Assembly: GCF_000732625.1 (NCBI RefSeq)
Contig: NZ_JPJI01000026.1
Coordinates: 649,024-713,023, forward strand
Length of the DNA stretch: 64,000 nt
Direction: 5' to 3'
Source: Nonlabens ulvanivorans
Lineage (GTDB): Bacteria; Bacteroidota; Bacteroidia; Flavobacteriales; Flavobacteriaceae
Of the stretch, positions 29,151-39,937 are shown one piece after another (position 1 is the stretch's first letter; the number at the start of each line of letters is the position of its first letter). The position numbers were made by a program, and so were the translations under genes. A model generated the notes under the pieces. It saw only the letters and a list, made by a program, of their open reading frames with translations, was not told the DNA's origin and searched no databases.

Positions 29151-30071
29151 TTAGATAAGGCCGTTAGTTACCTTAACACCTTCGGCACTTTCTTGAAGTT
29201 TTGCCTTTTCTGCATCACTCAAGTTAATTTCAACAATCTTTTCAATACCGTTGCGACCTAACACAACTGGCACTCCTATACAAAGGTCAGAAAGCCCGTA
29301 CTCACCATCTAACAATACACTACATGGGAAGATTTTTTTCTGGTCACATGCGATTGCTTGCACTAATCCTGACACAGCTGCACCTGGTGCATACCATGCG
29401 CTAGTACCTAATAATTTAGTTAATGTTGCTCCACCTACCTTAGTATCTTCTAAAACTTGATTAAGTCTATCTTCACTTAAAAATTCACTAGCTGGTACTG
29501 AGTTGCGAGTAGCTAGACGTGTTAAAGGCACCATACCTTTATCACTATGACCACCGATTACCATACCGTCAACATCTGATATAGGAGCTTCAAGAGCTTC
29601 TGCCAGACGATACTTAAAACGAGCGCTATCTAAAGCTCCACCCATTCCTATGATACGGTGTTTAGGTAAACCTGTTACTTTGTGAGCTAAATAGGTCATG
29701 GTATCCATAGGGTTAGAAACCACAATAAGAATTACATTAGGCGAGTGCTCCACTAAACTAGTCGCTACCGACTTAACAATTCCTGCATTAATACCTATTA
29801 ACTCTTCACGAGTCATACCTGGCTTGCGAGGAATTCCAGATGTAATTACTGCGATATCACTACCTGCAGTTTTAGAATAATCACTAGTAGAACCAGTAAT
29901 TTTAGTATCAAAACCGTTCAAAGAAGCCGTCTGCATTAAATCCATGGCTTTACCTTCCGCAAATCCTTCTTTAATATCTAAGATGACTACTTCACTTGCA
30001 AAGTCTTTAATAGCGATATACTCTGCACAACTTGCGCCTACTGCGCCTGCTCCTACTACGGTTACTTTCAT
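29151..30071 (-). CDS. mdh: Malate dehydrogenase
   Basis: 306 residues of the LDH-like MDH group. It oxidises malate to oxaloacetate with NAD in the citric acid cycle. Seen: N-terminal Rossmann motif VVGAGAVGASCAEY; the Asp that ends the second strand (VILDIKEG); the substrate loop GIPRKPGMTREELI with both Arg residues; VSNPMDTMTYLA; and the catalytic His in VIGGHSDKGMVPL. All catalytic residues are present. Monocistronic, with its own terminator. Confidence 0.95.
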   Translation of the reverse strand: MKVTVVGAGAVGASCAEYIAIKDFASEVVILDIKEGFAEGKAMDLMQTASLNGFDTKITGSTSDYSKTAGSDIAVITSGIPRKPGMTREELIGINAGIVKSVATSLVEHSPNVILIVVSNPMDTMTYLAHKVTGLPKHRIIGMGGALDSARFKYRLAEALEAPISDVDGMVIGGHSDKGMVPLTRLATRNSVPASEFLSEDRLNQVLEDTKVGGATLTKLLGTSAWYAPGAAVSGLVQAIACDQKKIFPCSVLLDGEYGLSDLCIGVPVVLGRNGIEKIVEINLSDAEKAKLQESAEGVKVTNGLI

Positions 30072-30198
30072 TATTATATTTTTTAAATTTATTAAATTAA
30101 ATGGTCTATCTGTTGGACTTCCAGCAGATTGTAAAAATACAAAACGGCAACCACAAATTAGAATTAGAGCTTATGAAATAAGGAATATATTAACAGGA

Positions 30199-31287
30199 TT
30201 AAATTCTGAAAAATATACTGGCTGTTGCTGTACTATATTCTCCAAAAGTATAGTCTGCATTAATGTTAAATGCTCCTAGAGTAAGCTTTACACCTGCAGT
30301 TCCTAAAAAGCCATTGATATCTGTATCTACTGATATTGGATCTTCAACAGTTGCAGCTATAGGAAATATAACTGTATTAGAGGCAAATGTATACGTACCT
30401 AGTAAGTCCGTTTGAGTTGTTCCTCTATAATAATTTAAACCACCATAAAAATTAAGAACCTTATAATTAGTACTAACTATTGCTGATAGATTTAAACTAC
30501 TAATTTGTGTCTCTATGGACTGATTTGCTCCATCAACGACAACTCCATCTTCAAAATCATAGGAAGCGTCTAAACGAGTATAACCAGCAAGAAATGATGC
30601 CGCTATAGGTAGCGTTGAATCATCACTAGGTTGTAAAAGTTTAGTAAATTCCCATTGTAGTCCTACCCCATACAAACTGGTTTCTGCCTCCTCAAAGGTT
30701 ATTTTAGGAACTAACCTTGCTTTTAACTCTAGTCCAGCACCTAATCCTACACCAGCTTGTAAAAAAGCAGTAGGAACAAGATCTAAACCTTCATTACCTA
30801 AACCATTTGGTAAATTAATCACATCTTCTTGTAATAAAATCCCACTTGTAGCCTCTCTACTCCTTATTATTAATTGTTGTTCCATAGCGTTTTCTCCTAA
30901 AGCTGTCGCAATAGAACGTGGTGCTGTAGAGCCATCGCCAAAACTAACTTCTATATTTGCCGGCGGATTATTAGTGTTATCATAGCTATCTTGAATAATA
31001 GCCTCATATTCAGCAGGATCTAGAAGAAAATTCTTTTTACTATCAGGTGCAAATGTACCGTGGGCTTTAACCTGAATTTTAAATTTACCAGGCTTTAAAA
31101 CTCGCGCGTCATCGTACCATCCAGAACTTAAGTTAAAACTTAATGCCTCACCTGCTGGTGCCATGTAGGAATTTGAATAACGTTCTCCAGCTTCTACACC
31201 AGCGGCTAGTATGTCTGAGAATCCGTCTTGAGCAGTTGTAATAATAGAACCTAATAAAACACTTAATAATAAAAAGAACTTTTTCAT
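30199..31287 (-). CDS. DUF6588 family outer-membrane-like protein
   Basis: About 362 residues from ATG 31287 (signal peptide MKKFFLLLSVLLGSIITTAQ); an upstream ATG at 31296 would add only MIG. The mature start has the DUF6588 pattern (LAAGVEAGERYSNSYMAPAG, then FNLSSGWYDDARVLKPGKF). The second half alternates short beta-strands (LGAGLELKARLVPKI, GVGLQWEFTKLL) and ends in a C-terminal ASIFFRI, as expected of an outer-membrane barrel. Function unknown. It lies between mdh and gyrB with its own start region. Confidence 0.75.
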   Translation of the reverse strand: MKKFFLLLSVLLGSIITTAQDGFSDILAAGVEAGERYSNSYMAPAGEALSFNLSSGWYDDARVLKPGKFKIQVKAHGTFAPDSKKNFLLDPAEYEAIIQDSYDNTNNPPANIEVSFGDGSTAPRSIATALGENAMEQQLIIRSREATSGILLQEDVINLPNGLGNEGLDLVPTAFLQAGVGLGAGLELKARLVPKITFEEAETSLYGVGLQWEFTKLLQPSDDSTLPIAASFLAGYTRLDASYDFEDGVVVDGANQSIETQISSLNLSAIVSTNYKVLNFYGGLNYYRGTTQTDLLGTYTFASNTVIFPIAATVEDPISVDTDINGFLGTAGVKLTLGAFNINADYTFGEYSTATASIFFRI

Positions 31288-31343
31288 ACCAATCATATTT
31301 TGTTTAATAATTACGAAAATAAAGAGTTAATGGTTCAATTAAT

Positions 31344-31379
31344 GAAAAAGGCCCTTTAAATATAAAGGACCCTTTTTAT
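31344..31379 (-). terminator. gyrB terminator
   Basis: The stem AAAAAGG-CCCTTTA / TAAAGGA-CCCTTTTT, with a small bulge, sits 25 bp past the gyrB stop; T run on the minus strand. Confidence 0.75.
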
Positions 31380-31403
31380 TAAAATAATAAGAAACAACAA
31401 TTA

Positions 31404-33404
<2,001 letters not shown>

Positions 33405-33515
33405 TTATAGGCTTTTGAGCCTTATTTATGACCCTAAGTTATTAACAAATTATTAATATCAAATCTCTTTTTAATTGTTGAATTTTATAACTTACAGTCA
33501 CTTAAACATCACCAC

Positions 33516-34055
33516 ATGAAATACTTTGTTTTTATATTTTCTTTTTTCACGGCAATTAGTGCTACTCAAGCTCAAGAAATAGCTTTTTCTAAAATAGATA
33601 AAAGCCCACTAGACGTGGTTATTCACAGAGACAACAATAATCAAGCTATCGCTCGCGTGATTTACAGTAGGCCTGCAAAAAGAGACCGCACTATTTTTGG
33701 AGAATTGGTAAAATACGGAGAAGTATGGCGTACAGGCGCAAATGAAGCTACAGAAATAGATTTCTTTTATGATGTAACCATAAACGGAAATTTAGTAAAA
33801 GCTGGCGCATACTCTATATACACAATCCCTGGCGAAGATAAATGGACCTTCATTCTTAACTCACAGACTAATCAATGGGGAACAAAACACGATCCTGAAA
33901 AAGATGTTTTAAAAGTAACGATGGATAGCATGCCGTCACCGCAAACCATAGAAGAATTCTCAATCAGTTTTGTTGAAGATCCAGATGGACTTATTTTGTT
34001 TATGGGATGGGATGACACGCTAGTGAACTTACCTATACAAGTTGCCCAACTTTAA
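33516..34055 (+). CDS. DUF2911 family exported protein
   Basis: 179 residues with signal peptide MKYFVFIFSFFTAISATQAQ. The DUF2911 pattern is clear: VIYSRPAKRDRTIFGELVKY, GEVWRTGANEATEIDFFYDV, LVKAGAYSIYTIPGEDKWTF and LNSQTNQWGTKHDPEKDVLK. A beta-rich periplasmic or surface protein of unknown function, common in Bacteroidetes. Its stop overlaps the stop of convergent queE by 4 bp, with no terminator between. Confidence 0.88.
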   Translation: MKYFVFIFSFFTAISATQAQEIAFSKIDKSPLDVVIHRDNNNQAIARVIYSRPAKRDRTIFGELVKYGEVWRTGANEATEIDFFYDVTINGNLVKAGAYSIYTIPGEDKWTFILNSQTNQWGTKHDPEKDVLKVTMDSMPSPQTIEEFSISFVEDPDGLILFMGWDDTLVNLPIQVAQL

Positions 34056-34684
34056 GGTATATTTAAATACTTGTGTGTTTGTAAAGAGACGTGCCATTCT
34101 GGATTATCCATTACAAACTCTGTAATTAAAGGAATCATCTTTTCACGTACAGACCATTCTGGTTGCAAATAAAGCTTACAGTTTGAGGAAACTTTTTCGG
34201 CTTCCACTTTCGCGAAAGCGAAATCATGCTTGTTAAATATTATCACCTTAAGTTCGTGAGCTGCCTCATAGACTTCAGGCAATGGCATTTTCATTTTTTT
34301 AGGAGATAGACAAATCCAATCCCAAGAACCTGAAAGCGGATAAGCACCGCTGGTCTCAATATGAACCTGCATTCCTTCACTTTTAAGCCCTGTAGTTAAG
34401 GGCCCCATATCCCATGTTAAAGGTTCTCCACCAGTAACAACGATAGTCTTACTGTATTTTGCCGCATTAGCAACAATAGCATCAACCGCTGTAGGTGGAT
34501 GTTTTTCTGGGTCCCAGCTTTCCTTCACATCACACCAGTGACAACCTACATCACAACCACCTACTCTTATGAAGTATGCTGCTTTTCCTGTATGACTACC
34601 TTCACCTTGAATTGTATAAAACTCTTCCATAAGCGGAAGCATTTCACCCTTTTCAACTGCTTGAGAAATTGATTTTTCTAACAT
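34052..34684 (-). CDS. queE: 7-carboxy-7-deazaguanine synthase QueE
   Basis: 210 residues. This radical-SAM enzyme makes 7-carboxy-7-deazaguanine from carboxytetrahydropterin for queuosine; its pathway begins with FolE, encoded at 17234. The cluster motif is CDVGCHWCD near residue 45 (CxxxCxxC), and VVTGGEPL is the SAM-binding GGE segment. The palindrome copy 7 lies inside the gene and encodes FAFAKV near residue 155. ATG 34684 lies 4 nt past TATTTTTG. No queC/queD next to it. Confidence 0.92.
   Translation of the reverse strand: MLEKSISQAVEKGEMLPLMEEFYTIQGEGSHTGKAAYFIRVGGCDVGCHWCDVKESWDPEKHPPTAVDAIVANAAKYSKTIVVTGGEPLTWDMGPLTTGLKSEGMQVHIETSGAYPLSGSWDWICLSPKKMKMPLPEVYEAAHELKVIIFNKHDFAFAKVEAEKVSSNCKLYLQPEWSVREKMIPLITEFVMDNPEWHVSLQTHKYLNIP
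34205..34220. repeat. GCTTTCGCGAAAGC palindrome, copy 7 (inside queE)
   Basis: CACTTTCGCGAAAGCG, one mismatch from the full 16-mer. Read in the queE frame it gives FAFAKV, frame GCT-TTC-GCG-AAA. Confidence 0.88.
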
Positions 34685-34688
34685 ACTG

Positions 34689-34696
34689 CAAAAATA
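34689..34696 (-). promoter_or_regulatory. -7 element of queE, leaderless arrangement
   Basis: TATTTTTG on the minus strand, exact TAnnTTTG, ends 4 nt before ATG 34684. Confidence 0.6.
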
Positions 34697-34785
34697 AGAC
34701 TTATATATAATCGGCGACCATTTATATTCTAGTTAAATTTTTGATCTTCATTTTAATTGAAAATCTTTTATCTTTTATTTGCAAA

Positions 34786-35478
34786 ATGAAAAGAAATATA
34801 CTGGTACACATTTTATTATTAATAAGTTTTTTGAGTGCTGCGCAGGTAGGAATTAATACAGACACACCTGATGATGGTAGCGCATTACAAATAGAAAGCA
34901 CTACTGGTGGTTTGGTGCCTCCCAGAATGAACACCTCTCAAATGATTTCTATACCTACACCACTCGAGGGCAGTATTATTTTCAACACGACAGAATCTGC
35001 GCTTTTTATTTTCAACAATGGAAGTTGGGAATCAAAGAAAAATAATTCTAGCGTTGTACTTAACAGAAACTTTGCTGGTTCTGAAACGATTCCATCAAAT
35101 GGCACCTTCAACAATTTACCTATAGGAGCGTCAACATCAGAAATAGTTGAAACAGACACTGCTGACTTTACAATAAATGGTGACAGCAGCATTACCGTAT
35201 TGAAAAACGGCATCTATCAGATATCTGGCGGTATATCTATACGCAGTATGACCGCTGGAACTCATAAATATATATTGGCAGCTTTTATAAACGGCTCTCG
35301 ATCTGGTTATTTAAGTAGAGGTTATACAACTTTACCTAGCTCAGATTACTGGGGTACATCAGGCACAGTAACACTTAAGTTAAATGCAAATCAGACCATC
35401 ACGGTTGAATTTTGGCTAAATAGCGGCAGTACAGAGAACCTGGACTTTTGTAATATCAGTATCGTAAAACTGAATTAA
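34786..35478 (+). CDS. Exported protein with jelly-roll-like C-terminal domain
   Basis: About 230 residues from ATG 34786 (signal peptide MKRNILVHILLLISFLSAAQ); an upstream TTG at 34741 would add residues ahead of a good signal peptide, so I reject it. The mature start VGINTDTPDDGSALQIESTT and GLVPPRMNTSQM is the common opening of Bacteroidetes surface proteins with a tail-fibre-like head. The C-terminal ~130 residues (NGIYQISGGISIRSM, TVTLKLNANQTITVEFWL) resemble a C1q/TNF-like beta sandwich. A surface or structural role is inferred. TTTATTTG (one mismatch) ends 4 nt before the ATG. Confidence 0.75.
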   Translation: MKRNILVHILLLISFLSAAQVGINTDTPDDGSALQIESTTGGLVPPRMNTSQMISIPTPLEGSIIFNTTESALFIFNNGSWESKKNNSSVVLNRNFAGSETIPSNGTFNNLPIGASTSEIVETDTADFTINGDSSITVLKNGIYQISGGISIRSMTAGTHKYILAAFINGSRSGYLSRGYTTLPSSDYWGTSGTVTLKLNANQTITVEFWLNSGSTENLDFCNISIVKLN

Positions 35479-35524
35479 ACTGCCGAGTTCATTGTCTCAT
35501 AAATTTACAAATTCCCAGACGGGC

Positions 35525-35532
35525 TAACTTTG
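35525..35532 (+). promoter_or_regulatory. -7 element of the HerA-like gene
   Basis: TAACTTTG, exact TAnnTTTG, 43 nt before ATG 35576. A 15-bp palindrome, TTGATTT-T-AAATCAA, lies between promoter and start. Confidence 0.5.
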
Positions 35533-35575
35533 TTACGTCTTAATTTGATTATTTTTGATTTTAAATCAACTTATA

Positions 35576-37093
35576 ATGTCAGATAAAGATTCTTTACATA
35601 AAATAATAACTGAAGGTTATAACCCAAAAGGTGACTCAATCATCATGGGTGCAGCCATGCTCAACGGTGAAACCTTAACGGGTGCACATGTAAAAATCCC
35701 ACTTAAGACCATGAACAGACATGGCCTTATCGCTGGTGCAACAGGAACTGGTAAAACTAAAACCCTGCAAATCATAGCAGAACAGCTTTCTCAAAAAGGA
35801 ATTCCATCTTTATTAATGGATATTAAAGGTGACTTATCGGGTATAGCTGCCGCTAGTGATGGACATCCTAAGATTGATGAACGCCATGAAAAAATAGGCC
35901 TTGATTATACCGCACACAACTCTCCTGTCGAAATCATGACAATCTCTGAGCAAGAAGGAATAAGAATGAGAGCAACGGTCAGTGAATTTGGGCCAGTATT
36001 ACTTTCGCGAATTTTAGACGTAACAGAAACTCAGGCAGGAATTATTTCGGTAGTATTTAAATATTGTGACGATAATAAATTACCACTATTAGATTTAGAA
36101 GATCTTAAAAAAGTATTACAATATGCTACTGGAACAGGAAAAGAAGAGTTTCAAGCAGAATATGGGCGTATATCAACTTCTTCAACAGGAGCGATTTTAA
36201 GAAAAATTATTGAACTAGAACAACAAGGTGCAGATCAATTCTTTGGTGAACGCAGTTTTGAAGTAAAAGATTTAGTACGTAGAGACAGAGAAGGACGTGG
36301 TTATGTTAATGTAATACGTCTGACAGATATTCAAGATAGACCTAAATTATTCTCAACATTTATGTTGAGCCTACTGGCGGAGATTTATAGCACATTCCCT
36401 GAGCAAGGTGATGCAGATCAACCGGAACTCATCATGTTTATTGATGAAGCGCATTTGATTTTTGATCAAGCGAGTGGTGCATTATTAGATCAAATAGAAA
36501 GTATTGTAAAGTTAATACGATCAAAAGGTATAGGTCTTTATTTTGTAACTCAAAATCCTACGGATATACCTGAAGGTGTTTTGAGTCAGTTAGGTCTTAA
36601 AATTCAACATGCATTACGTGCATTTACAGCCAAGGATCGTAAAGCTATTAAACTGACTGCTCAAAACTATCCTGAAACAGAATTTTATGATACTGCCGAA
36701 GTATTAACTTCTTTGGGAATTGGAGAAGCTTTAATATCTGCTCTAGATGAAAAAGGAAGACCAAGTCCACTTGCGGCAACTCTTTTAAGAGCACCAGCGA
36801 GTAGAATGGATGTATTAACCGACAGAGAGTTAAGCGACCTCATCGCAGACTCTGAACTGACTGATAAGTACAATGAAGAAATCAATCGTGAAAGCGCTGA
36901 AGAAATTCTTCAAGAGAAAATAGAAAAAGCAAACGAAGACGAAATAAAAGAAAAGGCTAAAGTAGAAAAAGCCAAAGCTAAAAAAAGCTCCTCTAGACGC
37001 ACTAGCACTAGACAAAATCCTATTATTAAAGTGCTTACTAGTGCCAGTTTCATAAGAGGTGTCATGGGAATATTAGGAAAAGCTCTCAAGTAA
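35576..37093 (+). CDS. HerA-like ATPase, DUF853 family
   Basis: About 505 residues from ATG 35576 (MSDKDSLHKIITEGYN); TTG 35555 is in frame but falls in the leader. The motor of the FtsK/HerA type has Walker A GATGTGKTKT near residue 60 and Walker B LIMFIDEAHLIFD near 290. A conserved LYFVTQNPTDIPEGVLSQLG segment follows. A Lys/Glu-rich coiled coil covers ~435-480, and the C-terminus is short and hydrophobic (FIRGVMGILGKALK). Function of DUF853 proteins is unknown; DNA translocation or helicase activity is inferred from the fold. Confidence 0.88.
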   Translation: MSDKDSLHKIITEGYNPKGDSIIMGAAMLNGETLTGAHVKIPLKTMNRHGLIAGATGTGKTKTLQIIAEQLSQKGIPSLLMDIKGDLSGIAAASDGHPKIDERHEKIGLDYTAHNSPVEIMTISEQEGIRMRATVSEFGPVLLSRILDVTETQAGIISVVFKYCDDNKLPLLDLEDLKKVLQYATGTGKEEFQAEYGRISTSSTGAILRKIIELEQQGADQFFGERSFEVKDLVRRDREGRGYVNVIRLTDIQDRPKLFSTFMLSLLAEIYSTFPEQGDADQPELIMFIDEAHLIFDQASGALLDQIESIVKLIRSKGIGLYFVTQNPTDIPEGVLSQLGLKIQHALRAFTAKDRKAIKLTAQNYPETEFYDTAEVLTSLGIGEALISALDEKGRPSPLAATLLRAPASRMDVLTDRELSDLIADSELTDKYNEEINRESAEEILQEKIEKANEDEIKEKAKVEKAKAKKSSSRRTSTRQNPIIKVLTSASFIRGVMGILGKALK

Positions 37094-37134
37094 AATTTAT
37101 AATCATTTTAATCGTTTGTTATCATAACTAAAAG

Positions 37135-37142
37135 TAGTTTTG
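37135..37142 (+). promoter_or_regulatory. -7 element of the small lipoprotein gene
   Basis: TAGTTTTG, exact TAnnTTTG, 21 nt before ATG 37164; a TTG lies 16 bp upstream of it at 37116-37118, close to the usual -33 spacing. Confidence 0.6.
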
Positions 37143-37163
37143 CAACTTCAAAAAATCCACCGC

Positions 37164-37709
37164 ATGAAAAAGACTCTCTTATTACTTATCCTAGTCATAG
37201 CAGTAGCATCCTGTACTAAAAAACAAAATCCATTTGCTTGGAACAAAGATCGAGTAGGACATCTAACTAAAGAAATGATGGTTTATCAATTAGACAGCTT
37301 ATACTCTAATGATAGTATTGTAAAAAACATCAAAGGTGATGAATTCAGTAATGGACCAAGTGCTATTGAAATTTATGAAAAAGGCGGTAAACATTTGTTG
37401 ACACTTACACCTGTGGAAGAGGATAGCACATCTACAATCGAATATGTGCGCATAAGGGATAATCGTTATACTACAGAAAAAGGCATCACTATTGAAAGCG
37501 ATTATAAAACGATAAGTGCTGCATACAATGTATCTAGTATTGATAATATGATAAAAGATGCCGTCGTAAGAATAGACGATCAAAATTTTTACTTTACGAT
37601 AAGTAAAGACTTGTTGCCACCAGAAATCAGATTTGATATGACAGCACCTATTGAAAAAACAATGATTCCTGATACAGCCGCGCCTAAATATGTTTTTGTA
37701 AGTTGGTAA
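37164..37709 (+). CDS. Lipoprotein of unknown function
   Basis: About 181 residues from ATG 37164 (MKKTLLLLILVIAVASC), with the lipobox VASC near residue 17. A longer frame from TTG 37140 overlaps the -7 element and is rejected. The mature part is small and beta-rich with a region NRYTTEKGITIESDYKTI; I recognise no family. It precedes the alpha/beta hydrolase gene by 9 bp and is likely cotranscribed with it. Confidence 0.7.
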   Translation: MKKTLLLLILVIAVASCTKKQNPFAWNKDRVGHLTKEMMVYQLDSLYSNDSIVKNIKGDEFSNGPSAIEIYEKGGKHLLTLTPVEEDSTSTIEYVRIRDNRYTTEKGITIESDYKTISAAYNVSSIDNMIKDAVVRIDDQNFYFTISKDLLPPEIRFDMTAPIEKTMIPDTAAPKYVFVSW

Positions 37710-37718
37710 AATTATTTC

Positions 37719-38561
37719 ATGAAACAATTATTACAAAAAGCCATACCTAAACTGTATGGCTTTTATTTTAACATCATTAGCCTATTCTCTAAGAAAAAGG
37801 CAGCACAATTAGCTCTAGAAGTTTTCAGTACTCCACGTAGAGGTCGTATTCTAGAACATCAAGCTACATTTTTAAACACGGCACGTCAACAGCGCATCAC
37901 GTCTGAAGATTGTCTCTATATGCTTTATCATTGGAAAGGTAATGGTCCTACTGTCTTATTAAACCATGGATGGGAATCAAACGCTTTTAGATGGAAATAT
38001 TTATTTGATGATTTAAAGAAATTAGATTTAAACATTATTGCTGTAGATGGACCTGCTCATGGTAATTCTAGCGGCAAATTATTCACCGCTATTAAGTACT
38101 CAAAGGTTATCAAATCTACCATTGAATTGTATGAACCAGAAATAATCATTTCTCATAGTGTAGGCGCGATGGCGACCATTTATAATGAATACCACCATCC
38201 TTCTCCTAGTCTTAAAAAATTAATTTTATTAGGTGGCCCTAACTCACTAGAGACAATTATGCAAGACTATCAAAAGCTACTCAGTTTCAATAACCGTGTT
38301 TATAATGGGTTAAACGCAACGCTAAAAGAGAAATTTGGTTATGAAATAGAGAAATTTAATGCGGCAGATTTTGCAGTAAATATAGAGGCTGACACATTAT
38401 TATTACATGCTCAACAAGACGCAATAGTTCCTTGCTCAGCGAGTAAAGCTATTGCAGGACGCATGAAAAATGCTACCTATATTGAGACACAAACAGGTGG
38501 CCATAGTTTGCATACTGAAGAAAACACTAAGCACATTCTTGATTTCTTATCAAAAGCTTAA
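37719..38561 (+). CDS. Alpha/beta hydrolase
   Basis: 280 residues. The oxyanion segment VLLNHGWESNAFRW, the nucleophile elbow SHSVGAMATIY (Ser near 147), an Asp in LLLHAQQDAIVPCS and a His in GGHSLHTEE give a full catalytic triad. The N-terminal ~80 residues are a helical lead that is longer than in minimal hydrolases. No signal peptide, so probably cytoplasmic; substrate unknown. Follows the lipoprotein gene closely. Confidence 0.85.
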   Translation: MKQLLQKAIPKLYGFYFNIISLFSKKKAAQLALEVFSTPRRGRILEHQATFLNTARQQRITSEDCLYMLYHWKGNGPTVLLNHGWESNAFRWKYLFDDLKKLDLNIIAVDGPAHGNSSGKLFTAIKYSKVIKSTIELYEPEIIISHSVGAMATIYNEYHHPSPSLKKLILLGGPNSLETIMQDYQKLLSFNNRVYNGLNATLKEKFGYEIEKFNAADFAVNIEADTLLLHAQQDAIVPCSASKAIAGRMKNATYIETQTGGHSLHTEENTKHILDFLSKA

Positions 38562-38615
38562 TTAGAGTCATTTTAACAGAGTTATTATTGAGATTGAATT
38601 ATCTTAAAAATAAAA

Positions 38616-38849
38616 ATGGATTCAATTAAGAATAGAGATCAGTATGAAGCCTTGCGTGACCAAGGTTACTCTAAAGAAAAAGCGGCTCGCATTGCTAATA
38701 CTAAAAAAGCTGGTGAAAAAGGCGGTAAAGCTAGTAACTATGAGTCTAGAACAAAAGATGAACTCTACCAGAAAGCTAAGGAAATAGACATAGATGGTAG
38801 GTCCAATATGAATAAACAAGAACTTATAGACGCCTTGCGTAATAACTAA
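38616..38849 (+). CDS. Small Rho-N domain-like protein
   Basis: 77 residues, basic and helical. The second half (SRTKDELYQKAKEIDIDGRS, then MNKQELIDALRNN) is the SAP/Rho_N-like helix-extended loop-helix fold found at the N-terminus of Rho, here as a free-standing protein; the first half reads YEALRDQGYSKEKAARIANT. Small nucleic-acid-binding role inferred. A permease gene starts 3 bp after its stop. Confidence 0.8.
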   Translation: MDSIKNRDQYEALRDQGYSKEKAARIANTKKAGEKGGKASNYESRTKDELYQKAKEIDIDGRSNMNKQELIDALRNN

Positions 38850-38852
38850 CCT

Positions 38853-39875
38853 ATGTCTCGTCAAATCCCTACGATTAAAATACGTCAGATATTTATTCTG
38901 ATTGTGATAATGTACATCCTTTACCTTATTGGTAAAGAGCTAGCACCATACCTAGGTGGTTTGCTAGGTGCGATTACTTTATACGTGCTATTAGAACCAG
39001 TGCAAAAATGGTTAGAAGCAAAAAAATGGAAACCGTCTGTAGCCTCTTCACTTCTTATCGCATTTTCCTTTGTAATCATATTACTACCTATAGTAGGTAT
39101 AGGTTTAATGATGAGTTCAAAGGTAAAGACCGCTATTGATAATAGTACTCAAATCACAGAAACCATAAAGTCAAAAGTGGCAGAAACAGAGAATCTTATA
39201 GGAGTGAATGTGTCTGAAAACATCAATACTGAAGAAGTCAGCAGTTGGGTTTCTAGTAATGTTCAAAATCTTGCCAACTCTAGCCTTGCCGTTTCCATTT
39301 CTATAGGGATCATGTTTTTCTTATTATACTTCATGCTGGTGGATCGTAAAAAATGGCTTGAAGCAGCATTAGTATATATGCCATTAAAAGAAAAGAATTT
39401 AAAAATCATTGGTAAAGAAAGTATCGACTTAGTAAAATCTAACGCTATAGGCATACCGCTAGTGGCGTTATTACAAGGTATAGTCGCACTGATTGGTTAC
39501 TTCATTTTTGGAGTTGAAAATCCGTTTTTCTGGTTTGTAATTACAGTTATAGGAAGTATGATACCTTTTGTAGGAACAGCATTGGGTATCTTACCAGTGA
39601 CTATATTATTATTTTCTCAAGGAGAAACTGCAGCGGCAATCGGTATATTAATATACGGCGTGATTGTCGTAGGCTCTACAGACAACCTGTTCAGACTCGT
39701 TGTTCAAAAAAGACTCGCAGATGTACATCCTTTGGTAACATTAATAGGTGTCGTTGTAGGCGTGCCTTTATTTGGATTCATAGGTTTAATTTTTGGACCA
39801 CTTTTGGTTAGCTTATTTTTGCTACTTCTAAAAATTTATAAAAACGAATACGGTAAAGAAGGTGAGACCATATAG
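38853..39875 (+). CDS. AI-2E family transporter (PerM/TqsA type)
   Basis: 340 residues with about eight membrane helices. The periplasmic part around 85-135 is soluble and helical. The C-terminal conserved stretch (GSMIPFVGTALGILPVTILL, PLVTLIGVVVGVPLFGFIGL, IFGPLL) is typical of the family. Members include transporters of autoinducer-2 and Na+/H+ antiporters, so the substrate cannot be told. Cotranscribed with the Rho_N-like gene. Confidence 0.88.
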   Translation: MSRQIPTIKIRQIFILIVIMYILYLIGKELAPYLGGLLGAITLYVLLEPVQKWLEAKKWKPSVASSLLIAFSFVIILLPIVGIGLMMSSKVKTAIDNSTQITETIKSKVAETENLIGVNVSENINTEEVSSWVSSNVQNLANSSLAVSISIGIMFFLLYFMLVDRKKWLEAALVYMPLKEKNLKIIGKESIDLVKSNAIGIPLVALLQGIVALIGYFIFGVENPFFWFVITVIGSMIPFVGTALGILPVTILLFSQGETAAAIGILIYGVIVVGSTDNLFRLVVQKRLADVHPLVTLIGVVVGVPLFGFIGLIFGPLLVSLFLLLLKIYKNEYGKEGETI

Positions 39876-39937
39876 TCTTGTTAAATCGGTAATTATTTTT
39901 TTTAGATTCCTTATTTTTAACACTTAAATAAAATTGA

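Noticed and set aside
34741-34785. TTG start 15 codons ahead of the jelly-roll protein
   Set aside because: The downstream ATG begins a normal signal peptide and has a near -7 element at the 4-nt spacing seen elsewhere.
36001-36015. TTTCGCGAATTT in the HerA-like gene as a further palindrome copy
   Set aside because: Only the inner TTTCGCGAA matches; the outer GC arms that mark all 15 accepted copies are missing.
37299-37727. 142-codon open frame antisense to the small lipoprotein
   Set aside because: Codon usage and composition are typical of an antisense shadow, and the plus-strand gene has a signal peptide, lipobox and promoter.
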